Positions 1 through 5,102 of a DNA stretch of 6,923 bases are shown piece after piece (position 1 is the stretch's first letter; every line of letters begins with the position of its first letter). The notes beneath the pieces are model-generated. The model made no database searches. It had not been told where the DNA came from and saw only the letters and a list, made by a program, of their open reading frames with translations. A program made the position numbers and the translations under genes. Source of the stretch: Patescibacteria group bacterium (GTDB lineage: Bacteria > Patescibacteria > Paceibacteria > Moranbacterales > UBA1568); NCBI GenBank assembly GCA_030916685.1, contig JAUPWD010000001.1, positions 1 through 6,923 on the forward strand. Direction: 5' to 3'.

Positions 1-882
1 CGACTCAGCCTTTTCGCGATGGGGGATACGAAAGTAATGCTCGGCGAATTGGTCGTCGTCGAAGAGAAGCATCTTCAATTTTGGAAAGACTATTTCAATC
101 TCTCTTTAGATCGACTTGATTTTGGAAGACAAATGAAACTCTCTCTGCTCATCATGGCAAGTCGACTCTTCGGAGAGACGGGAATCCATCTTGTGCTTGA
201 AGCAATCGAGGTACACGGGATCAGGAAGTACCTCGATCTCTGGGAACGATCCAAGGGAACGGAACTCGAAGCAGGAATTCGAACCATCCTCGATGATGAA
301 TTCGAACACGAGGATGCCATCGTCAGCGCGTATTCGAACAAACAGATCAATCCAGAGCGAGTGAGAAGTATCTTTCTCGGATTCAATGATGGTCTCGTGG
401 AAATACTCGGGGCGGTCAGCGGATTCTTCGCGGCATTCGGACAGGCACAAGCCGTGCTCATCGCGGGATTGACGGTCGCCGTCGCGGGAGCGGTCTCCAT
501 GGCGGCCGGCGCATTCGCCGCAGGGAATTCCGAAAATGAGGTGAGGGATATATCGCGCGGAAAAAAGCGATTCCTCGGCATGAGAGATGCCGATCTCGAG
601 CCAGATGAAAATCCGATCGGAACGACGCTCATCGTCGGATCGAGCTATTTCGTCGGCGCGGCATTCCCGATCCTTCCGGTATTTTTCGGTGCATCAAGCC
701 CGATTCCATCAATCCTCTTCGCGGGACTCGCGACTCTCCTTGTTTCGATTATTCTGTCTTTTCTCTCCGGCATGAAGGTCGGCAAGCGCATCCTTATCAA
801 TGTTGCGACCATTATTTTCGCGGTTGGAATTTCCTTTGGCATCGGGCTCCTTGTTCGGAATATCTTCGGAATAGCTGTCTGA
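1..882 (+). CDS. Ferritin-like/VIT1-CCC1 family metal transporter (5' partial)
   Basis: Membrane transporter expected to move Fe2+ or Mn2+ across the cytoplasmic membrane, fused to an N-terminal ferritin-like di-iron domain (Ferritin-CCC1 architecture). The frame is open to base 1. The first ATG (base 19) falls inside what looks like a ferritin helix, so I infer that the true start and first helix, about 20-30 residues, lie upstream. Numbering from that ATG, ferritin-type ligands are visible: E15xxH18, E61/E64 and E94xxH97. The VIT part begins near residue 112 with the family signature G121-F-N-D124-G125-L, followed by S160-M-A-A-G164 and a P-x-L-P turn near 217-220. About five membrane segments are expected (roughly 118-140, 145-168, 200-223, 228-250, 258-284), the family number. 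The usual GEY of plant VIT1 is GAF here. Family is clear; the metal and direction are inferred. It ends with TGA and converges on the next gene. Confidence 0.88.
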   Translation, partial: RLSLFAMGDTKVMLGELVVVEEKHLQFWKDYFNLSLDRLDFGRQMKLSLLIMASRLFGETGIHLVLEAIEVHGIRKYLDLWERSKGTELEAGIRTILDDEFEHEDAIVSAYSNKQINPERVRSIFLGFNDGLVEILGAVSGFFAAFGQAQAVLIAGLTVAVAGAVSMAAGAFAAGNSENEVRDISRGKKRFLGMRDADLEPDENPIGTTLIVGSSYFVGAAFPILPVFFGASSPIPSILFAGLATLLVSIILSFLSGMKVGKRILINVATIIFAVGISFGIGLLVRNIFGIAV

Positions 883-883
883 A

Positions 884-903
884 TTACGTAATTAATTACG
901 TAA
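884..903. repeat. Perfect 20-bp palindrome between convergent stop codons
   Basis: TTACGTAATTAATTACGTAA equals its own reverse complement. It fills the gap between the TGA at 880-882 (+ strand gene) and the TAG at 904-906 (- strand gene), except for base 883. It can be read as two TTACGTAA half-sites around TTAA, and each half-site is itself palindromic. As RNA it could form an 8-bp stem with a four-base loop, but that stem is mostly A-U and has no U-tract, so it is not a standard intrinsic terminator. It may be a weak bidirectional terminator or a binding site for a dimeric protein; the sequence does not decide between these. Confidence 0.6.
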
Positions 904-1536
904 CTACTTCTTCATCTGTTCAACGGCGGCGAGGAGTTCGCGAAGAGTCTCTTCGATATTTTTCATGTCCGTTATCTGTTGCGCTTTTTCTTTTTCCTCG
1001 GCCGTTTCATCGGCTGCCATTTCTTCGGAAATATCCTCCACATCTTCGGAAATCTCATCGACATCCGTACCGATTTCCTTCACTTCCTTCTCGATGCCCT
1101 CTACGTCTTCGGAAATTTCTTCCACATCCTCGCGAATATCTTTCACGTGCTTGTGAATGGTATCGACATCTTCATTGATATCATCCACGTCATCACCGAT
1201 CTCCTTCACTTCCTTCTCGATGCCCTCCACATCCTCCTGGATATCCTCGACATCTTCCTGAATATCTTCCACGTCCTCGCTGACCTCAGAGAGGGTCTGT
1301 GCCTGACGATTAACAGTCATCTGGATGAAGATGGAGAGATAGATGGCCTCGAGCGAAACGATCGTCGTCAGGATAAGCATGATCTGATCGAATCCGAATC
1401 CGAAAAATTGCAGTGAGAAAATTCCCACGAATCCGATAGTATGGACGATGAGAGAGGGGATGGAGCCAACATTTTTCGTGACGGAAAGAGAAAATTTTTC
1501 AAGACGAGATGCTTCCGGCTTAATTTCTTTAGACAT
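904..1536 (-). CDS. DUF1003-like membrane protein with long heptad coiled coil
   Basis: A 210-residue protein of unknown function. Residues 1-24 are basic, about 27-47 and 52-74 are two hydrophobic helices, and the block around 50-80 (fD-x6-LTTIVSLEAIYLSIFIxM-x2-NRQAQ) resembles the DUF1003 family core. The low-affinity iron permease family (Fet4-like) is a weaker alternative. Residues 88-171 are twelve consecutive heptads of pattern D-V-E-x-I-x-E without a skip, with Val at position a and Ile at position d, so a continuous helix of about 84 residues is expected. A charged linker (172-186) and a last amphipathic helix (187-210) follow. The positive charges before the first helix suggest that both ends, including the coiled coil, are cytoplasmic. 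No clear Shine-Dalgarno precedes the ATG; a 7-bp repeat ends ten bases upstream of it. The gene follows the rpmA terminator, so it probably has its own promoter, which I could not identify. Family 0.6; coiled coil nearly certain. Confidence 0.82.
   Translation of the reverse strand: MSKEIKPEASRLEKFSLSVTKNVGSIPSLIVHTIGFVGIFSLQFFGFGFDQIMLILTTIVSLEAIYLSIFIQMTVNRQAQTLSEVSEDVEDIQEDVEDIQEDVEGIEKEVKEIGDDVDDINEDVDTIHKHVKDIREDVEEISEDVEGIEKEVKEIGTDVDEISEDVEDISEEMAADETAEEKEKAQQITDMKNIEETLRELLAAVEQMKK
1024..1275 (-). repeat. 21-bp-period coding repeat (12 heptad units)
   Basis: DNA encoding residues 88-171 of the DUF1003-like protein repeats with a 21-bp period, twelve units in all. A higher-order copy is visible: 1069-1098 and 1195-1224, 126 bp (six units) apart, match at 29 of 30 bases and both encode GIEKEVKEIG. 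This points to growth by internal duplication, with unit number likely to vary between relatives. Confidence 0.8.
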
Positions 1537-1546
1537 ATTCAGAAGG

Positions 1547-1578
1547 GATATTAGATATTGGATACTGGATAATAGATG
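1547..1578. repeat. 7-bp tandem repeat, consensus GATAYTR, copy 1
   Basis: The + strand reads GATATTA, GATATTG, GATACTG, GATAATA, GATG: four full 7-bp units plus a part. It lies between the rpmA terminator and the DUF1003-like gene, ten bases upstream of that gene's ATG (- strand). Bases 1547-1570 match the reverse complement of 5063-5086 at 23 of 24 positions, so this is a dispersed element. Function unknown. Confidence 0.8.
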
Positions 1579-1607
1579 TAAAAAATCAGAATATTTCCAT
1601 TGTACAA

Positions 1608-1640
1608 CAAAAACAAAAAAGCCCCGACAGAGTCGAGGCT
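1608..1640 (-). terminator. Rho-independent terminator of rpmA
   Basis: On the - strand, starting ten bases after the rpmA stop codon, AGCCTCGAC and GTCGGGGCT form a 9-bp stem (one G-U pair) around the loop TCT. A T-rich tract (TTTTT, G, then more T) follows at once. This is a textbook intrinsic terminator and should separate rpmA from the DUF1003-like gene. Confidence 0.93.
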
Positions 1641-1650
1641 TCTTCGAAAG

Positions 1651-1938
1651 TTAGCGAGTCTCTTTTGGAATGATTCCGACGAAGATGCGCTCGACGAGCT
1701 TGCCGGTGAATTCGCGGACCTTCTTGGTCTTGAATTCGACGACGCCATTGACGAGAGCGTAGAGAGTATCATCAGCACCTTTCTTCATGTTCTTGCCGAG
1801 ATGATATTTCGTACCGCGCTGGCGAATGATGACATTGCCGGCTTCTGCGAACTGACCGCCATAGATCTTCACGCCGAGACGCTTGGAAATGGAATCGCGG
1901 CCAAGGGCGGTAGATCCGCCCGCTTTTCTGGTTGCCAT
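1651..1938 (-). CDS. rpmA: 50S ribosomal protein L27
   Basis: L27 binds the large ribosomal subunit near the peptidyl-transferase centre, where its flexible N-terminus helps place tRNA. The 95-residue product starts [20 protein letters not shown] and continues with [24 protein letters not shown] and [16 protein letters not shown], matching L27 along its length. The C-terminal tail is somewhat longer than in E. coli (85 residues). The N-terminus begins directly with the conserved basic segment, so there is no cleavable leader of the Firmicutes kind. There is no good Shine-Dalgarno before the ATG. The usual partner rplU (L21) is not upstream: a divergent gene begins there. With its own promoter and terminator, rpmA appears to be a single-gene transcription unit. 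Confidence 0.97.
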   Translation of the reverse strand: MATRKAGGSTALGRDSISKRLGVKIYGGQFAEAGNVIIRQRGTKYHLGKNMKKGADDTLYALVNGVVEFKTKKVREFTGKLVERIFVGIIPKETR

Positions 1939-1981
1939 AGGAGAGTTCCGTTTAGAATCTTACTTTTCATCCGAAAATGAG

Positions 1982-1987
1982 TATAAT
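1982..1987 (+). promoter_or_regulatory. Possible -10 box for the divergent gene at 2023
   Basis: A perfect TATAAT stands on the + strand about 35 bases before the ATG at 2023, and would start a transcript near 1994. No -35 box is recognisable at 16-18 bases upstream, so support is modest. It lies inside the region transcribed from the rpmA promoter, so the two start regions would interfere. Confidence 0.4.
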
Positions 1988-1989
1988 GG

Positions 1990-2017
1990 AGTATAGCATC
2001 TTTTGATGTCTTGTCAA
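1990..2017 (-). promoter_or_regulatory. Sigma70-type promoter for rpmA
   Basis: On the - strand TTGACA (2017-2012) is followed after 16 bases by TATACT (1995-1990). The -35 box is perfect and the -10 box matches at five of six positions. Transcription would start near 1983, giving a leader of about 45 bases before the rpmA ATG. A second TATACT at 1985-1980 lies too far from this -35 to share it. Confidence 0.78.
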
Positions 2018-2022
2018 CCTCT

Positions 2023-2433
2023 ATGAATGAAATTTTTCGCATCATACGGGAGTGGTTTTCCCGAGATCATACAAGACTAGCCCTGTTTCTCGGTATTTTT
2101 TCGGCCGGTCTCTCGGGGTATTCGCTCGGAATACTGCGAGATGCATCTATCACGAATACACCTCTCGCGATAAACATCGTTACCCCGCAGGATAATTCGT
2201 CTGCTCCGATGGTGCTGGGGGATACTGCACCGAAACAATCCGCTCTGCCAACACAAAAAGGACCATCTACTGAGGCATCCGGGAAATGTGCATTCGTTGG
2301 AAGTAAGAACTCAAACCTCTATCACTTGCCGAGTTGTGCTTCTGCCCGTAGAATAAAAGATGCAAATAAACGTTGCTTCATATCAGCAGAGGACGCCGTC
2401 GCCAAAGGATACCGTCCTGGCTGCCTGAAGTAA
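2023..2433 (+). CDS. Membrane-anchored protein with Ada-type metal-binding domain
   Basis: A 136-residue protein, function unknown. From the ATG at 2023: a basic N-terminus (1-18), one hydrophobic anchor (about 18-38), a low-complexity Ser/Thr/Pro linker (about 40-86), and a C-terminal domain (89-136) with F-V-G-S-K-N-S-N-x-Y100-H101-x3-C105-x2-A, then I-K-x2-N, then E-D-A-x3-G-Y-R-P-x-C134. This resembles the small Ada metal-binding-like domain seen at the end of some thermonuclease-type and CPR surface proteins. Candidate ligands are H101, C105, C134 and perhaps C89 or C118; the second Cys that normally ends the motif is missing because the protein stops two residues after C134. The linker and domain should lie outside the membrane if the anchor is N-in. 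A TTG at 2011 is an in-frame alternative start but falls in the rpmA -35 region. The MFS gene follows closely, suggesting one operon. Confidence 0.72.
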   Translation: MNEIFRIIREWFSRDHTRLALFLGIFSAGLSGYSLGILRDASITNTPLAINIVTPQDNSSAPMVLGDTAPKQSALPTQKGPSTEASGKCAFVGSKNSNLYHLPSCASARRIKDANKRCFISAEDAVAKGYRPGCLK

Positions 2434-2458
2434 ATTGGCAAGATTTAAAAAAACAAAA

Positions 2459-3682
2459 ATGACACATACTGAACTCTTTGACCCATCCAAGACCCACTTC
2501 CTCTCATTCCTCTCATTCCTCATTGGAATTACTGAAGCCTCTGGTCTGTATGTACTCTCATCGTATTTTTCTGAGGTAATCGGGAGCGATCAGATCGGGA
2601 TATTCTATCTCATCGCCTATTCTGCGAGCCTCGTCAGTCTGTTTTTCCTCCGGTCCATACTCCAGAAATTCGGGAGGATGCGAGTACTCATGATATCTTT
2701 TGTGGCCCTCATATTCCTTTCTGGAATCCTTTCGAAGATCCCTGTCTCCTGGGCAGGAGCCTTTCTTTTGGTAGTCCTCCTATTTATCTTGGGCATTATC
2801 TGGGTCACGATTGATGTCATTATTGAGGCTTATTCGAGCGATCAGGTTTCTGGTCGAGTGAGAGGACTCCACCTCACAATCCTGAGTGCTGGATTTCTCT
2901 TTGGTCCTTTTATTTCGACTTATACAATCGATCAATCCGGCTTTGAGGGCATTTTTTCGCTTCTTGTTATTGGATTTTCTTTAGTCTTTATCTTCACTCT
3001 TTGTTTCCTCCGCAAAGAACCACGCGTGGGGGTGCAGCCAGTACGATTAAGCATCCCTTCGCTTCTTCGCAAAATTCTTCAAGAAAAAGACCTGGCTCGG
3101 ATTTATCTCATATCATTTGCCTTAGAGTTTTTCTATGTGGTGATGCTGATCTATATGCCAATCTATCTGCGTGAAATTGGCATGCAGTGGTCCGAAATCG
3201 GAACCGTTTTCACAATCATGCTTATCCCATTTGTACTTTTGCAGTATCCGCTTGGGTGGATTGCCGATAAGAAAATGGGGGAAAAGGAACTTATTTTAGC
3301 TGGTATCGTCATTAGCTGTATCGCCACTATTGTGGTTGGATTTGTATCATCACCCTCAGTCATGCTTTGGGCAGGAATTCTTTTTATGAGTCGCATAGGC
3401 GCAGCAACACTTGAGGTACTTCGAGATTCGTATTTTTACAAACAGATTGATGCCAATGACATCGATATCATCTCATTTTTCCGAACAGCACGGCCGGTTT
3501 CAAATATTCTGGCAGCCGTCATACTCGCTCCATTTCTTATTTTTTTCCCCCTACATGCAGTCTTTTTTGTTTCCGCAGGAATATTTTTTCTGAGCTTTTT
3601 CGTAGGTCTTTCGCTTCAGGACAGCAGAGGTGAACAGGAGCAAACTTTCCCATATTCCGCAGAGAGTCATGAGGTGTTATAA
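2459..3682 (+). CDS. Major facilitator superfamily (MFS) transporter
   Basis: A 407-residue polytopic membrane protein with about twelve hydrophobic segments, a normal MFS length. A loop after segment 2 (Q69-K-F-G-R-M-R) and the matching second-half loop G266-W-I-A-D270-K-K-M-G carry the MFS motif-A pattern. Acidic residues sit within or next to membrane helices (E26, D119, E123, E320) and could serve proton coupling or substrate binding. A hydrophilic loop near 186-212 divides the halves, and the C-terminal 20 residues are polar. The substrate cannot be told from sequence; drug or metabolite export is a guess. I chose the ATG at 2459; an in-frame TTG at 2435, two bases after the previous stop, would add eight residues. 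Codon choice looks less biased to CTC and CGA than in the neighbouring genes. Its stop codon overlaps a probable scpA promoter. Confidence 0.88.
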   Translation: MTHTELFDPSKTHFLSFLSFLIGITEASGLYVLSSYFSEVIGSDQIGIFYLIAYSASLVSLFFLRSILQKFGRMRVLMISFVALIFLSGILSKIPVSWAGAFLLVVLLFILGIIWVTIDVIIEAYSSDQVSGRVRGLHLTILSAGFLFGPFISTYTIDQSGFEGIFSLLVIGFSLVFIFTLCFLRKEPRVGVQPVRLSIPSLLRKILQEKDLARIYLISFALEFFYVVMLIYMPIYLREIGMQWSEIGTVFTIMLIPFVLLQYPLGWIADKKMGEKELILAGIVISCIATIVVGFVSSPSVMLWAGILFMSRIGAATLEVLRDSYFYKQIDANDIDIISFFRTARPVSNILAAVILAPFLIFFPLHAVFFVSAGIFFLSFFVGLSLQDSRGEQEQTFPYSAESHEVL

Positions 3683-3683
3683 T
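3675..3683 (+). promoter_or_regulatory. Extended -10 promoter before scpA
   Basis: TGTTATAAT is a perfect extended -10 element (TG, one base, TATAAT) that overlaps the MFS stop codon (3680-3682). The position 17 bases upstream holds only TTCCGC, a poor -35, which is typical of extended -10 promoters. A start near 3690 would leave a leader of roughly 23 bases before the scpA ATG at 3713. Confidence 0.6.
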
Positions 3684-3711
3684 AGGCTCTGTACCACGAA
3701 TGAAAGAGCCT
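3684..3711 (+). promoter_or_regulatory. Inverted repeat abutting the scpA start codon
   Basis: AGGCTCT (3684-3690) and AGAGCCT (3705-3711) are perfect 7-bp complements around a 14-base loop. The right arm ends one base before the ATG at 3713 and covers the place where a ribosome binding site should be. No T-tract follows, so it is not an intrinsic terminator. It could form in transcripts that run through from the MFS gene. Confidence 0.5.
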
Positions 3712-3712
3712 C

Positions 3713-4438
3713 ATGGAATATCATATCCAATTGGAACAATTTGAGGGGCCGCTTCCGCTTCTGCTCGCTCTCATTGAGCGTGAGAAGCTCGATATCACCC
3801 GAGTGAGCCTCGCGAGAGTGACGGATCAGTATCTCGAATATCTGTCTCGGGAAGAGCATATCTCGCTCGACAATCTCGCACGGTTTCTCTCCATCGCGGC
3901 ACGCCTCATACTCATCAAGTCCAAGGCGCTCCTCCCAATTCTTCAGTTTACCGACGAAGAAGAGGAAGAAATCGGGGATCTCGAAGAAGAACTCCGTCGT
4001 TATAAACTCTTCAAAGAGGCGGCGATACGACTCGGAGTACTCGTTTCGGAACGACATTATTCCGTGACTCGGGAATCGATGCTCGATACGGTTTCAGTTT
4101 TTCTTCCGCCGAAGAACCTCACAAAAGAAGATTTGGGAGCCTACTTCCGATCGGTGCTCGGTGAACTCCCTCAGATGGAGATATTAGAAGAGAAGCGCGT
4201 CGCCGAAATCGTAACACTCGAAGAAAAGATTACCCTCCTACAGGAATCAATCAAAAATCGCGTGAAGAAATCTTTTTCGGAAATCGTGTCCACCGCAACG
4301 GATCGGGTGCATGTCATCGTCTCATTCCTCGCCCTTCTCGAGCTCGTGAAGCAGCGGATCGTCCATGCCGAACAAGGCGAGATATTCGGGGACATTCATT
4401 TTCAAAATCTCGAGGAAAAAACGAACTCAACCGATTAA
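3713..4438 (+). CDS. scpA: Segregation and condensation protein A (kleisin)
   Basis: ScpA is the kleisin subunit that closes the SMC ring and, with ScpB, helps condense and segregate the chromosome. The 241-residue length is normal. The N-terminal signature is clear: F10-E-G-P-L-P-L-L-L followed by L-I-E-R-E-K-L-D-I and V-T-D-Q-Y-L-E-Y-L. A-A-R-L-I-L-I-K-S-K-A-L-L-P (62-75) is the second family hallmark, followed by an acidic E-rich linker (81-93). The C-terminal winged helix holds V-I-V-S-F-L-A-L-L-E-L-V-K and E-I-F-G-D-I (about 201-228), which binds the SMC head. Most bacterial ScpA proteins have Asp where this one has P15. No obvious Shine-Dalgarno precedes the ATG; an extended -10 promoter and a hairpin do. 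scpB follows after 11 bases, so the two are almost certainly co-transcribed. Confidence 0.95.
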   Translation: MEYHIQLEQFEGPLPLLLALIEREKLDITRVSLARVTDQYLEYLSREEHISLDNLARFLSIAARLILIKSKALLPILQFTDEEEEEIGDLEEELRRYKLFKEAAIRLGVLVSERHYSVTRESMLDTVSVFLPPKNLTKEDLGAYFRSVLGELPQMEILEEKRVAEIVTLEEKITLLQESIKNRVKKSFSEIVSTATDRVHVIVSFLALLELVKQRIVHAEQGEIFGDIHFQNLEEKTNSTD

Positions 4439-4449
4439 ACGATATTCAT

Positions 4450-5082
4450 ATGGACATGAAACCAGAATTTCTCTCAGAACTCGAAACGCTCCTCTTCGCA
4501 GTCGGAGATCCATTCAGCATCGATCGTTTGGCGAAAGCGCTCGATACTGACAAGGAAACCGTTAATGTCGCCCTGGAAGCACTCAGCGCGCGCTATGATT
4601 CATCTGAATCAGGTCTCATATTGATCCGCCTCGGAGAGAAAGTACAGCTCGGGAGCAAGCCCTCGAATGCCAAGGCTATCGAGCGACTCCGTGAAACAGA
4701 GCTTCAGGATGGACTCAGTCGTGCTGCGCTCGAAACGCTCGCGGTCATCGCCTATCGCGCTCCGGTGACACGCGCTGACATTGACGTCATCCGCGGCGTC
4801 AATTCGAATTTCACTTTGCGATATCTCCTCATCCGGGGACTGATCGAACGAGAGGGGAATCCATTGGATGCACGCGGGTATATCTATCGCCCGACTTTCG
4901 ACTTCCTGAAAACACTCGGCGTCGGAAAGATAACGGAGCTACCCGAATACGAGCTACTCTCCCAGGATGAGCGTCTCACCCGACTTCTCACCGAAGATGT
5001 ATCTACGGAAGATGAATCACCATCGAGTCCTGAAGTCGCTCCTGATACAAGTGTGCCTCCTCATCCAGTATCCAATATCTAG
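4450..5082 (+). CDS. scpB: Segregation and condensation protein B
   Basis: ScpB dimerises and clamps the middle of ScpA in the SMC-ScpAB condensin. The 210-residue product has two winged-helix domains: the first about 5-70 (L-E-T-L-L-F-A-V-G-D-P-F-S-I-D-R-L), the second about 88-165 with the family hallmark L-S-R-A-A-L-E-T-L-A-V-I-A-Y-R-A-P-V-T-R, I-R-G-V-N-S, then G-Y-I-Y-R-P-T-F-D-F-L and L-G-V-G-K-I-T-E-L-P-E-Y. The tail (about 182-210) is acidic and Ser/Pro-rich, probably disordered. The last codons (H205 to I210) and the TAG stop come from a 7-bp tandem repeat, so the gene end is unusual. A second in-frame ATG lies two codons after the first; neither has a clear ribosome binding site. 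Confidence 0.95.
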   Translation: MDMKPEFLSELETLLFAVGDPFSIDRLAKALDTDKETVNVALEALSARYDSSESGLILIRLGEKVQLGSKPSNAKAIERLRETELQDGLSRAALETLAVIAYRAPVTRADIDVIRGVNSNFTLRYLLIRGLIEREGNPLDARGYIYRPTFDFLKTLGVGKITELPEYELLSQDERLTRLLTEDVSTEDESPSSPEVAPDTSVPPHPVSNI

Positions 5083-5098
5083 TATCTAATGTCTGATC
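5062..5098. repeat. 7-bp tandem repeat, copy 2 (spans scpB end and gap)
   Basis: The + strand reads CATC, CAGTATC, CAATATC, TAGTATC, TAATGTC, TGATC, about four 7-bp units with partial ends; the consensus is the reverse complement of GATAYTR. It covers the last codons and stop of scpB and almost all of the 20-base gap, ending four bases before the ATG of the carboxypeptidase gene. Bases 5063-5086 match the complement of 1547-1570 at 23 of 24 positions. Confidence 0.82.
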
Positions 5099-5102
5099 TC
5101 CT

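Noticed and set aside
90..632. 180-codon open frame on the - strand opposite the VIT gene
   Set aside because: It is antisense to a clear family protein, its product is Ser/Arg/Pro-rich with no recognisable fold, and it has no start signals; it is a by-product of codon bias.
979..1416. 145-codon open frame on the + strand with repeating Phe/His/Ile segments
   Set aside because: It is the complement of the heptad-repeat DNA; the periodic hydrophobic product simply mirrors the 21-bp repeat of the real gene.
904..1536. Calling the DUF1003-like gene an iron permease because it lies beside the VIT gene
   Set aside because: The two are convergent, not an operon, and the conserved block fits DUF1003 at least as well; shared iron function would be guesswork.
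1547..1578. Reading the 7-bp repeats as a CRISPR array
   Set aside because: The units are contiguous 7-mers with no spacers of constant length, and no cas gene is nearby.
1600..1607. TTGTACAA palindrome between the repeat and the rpmA terminator
   Set aside because: Eight-base palindromes are common by chance and I see no paired site or promoter geometry around it.
1600..1980. 126-codon open frame on the + strand
   Set aside because: It lies fully opposite rpmA and its terminator, and rpmA is unambiguous.
2011..2013. TTG as the start of the metal-binding protein
   Set aside because: It lies in the -35 region of the rpmA promoter and has no ribosome binding site; the ATG at 2023 gives the natural N-terminus. 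Not excluded completely.
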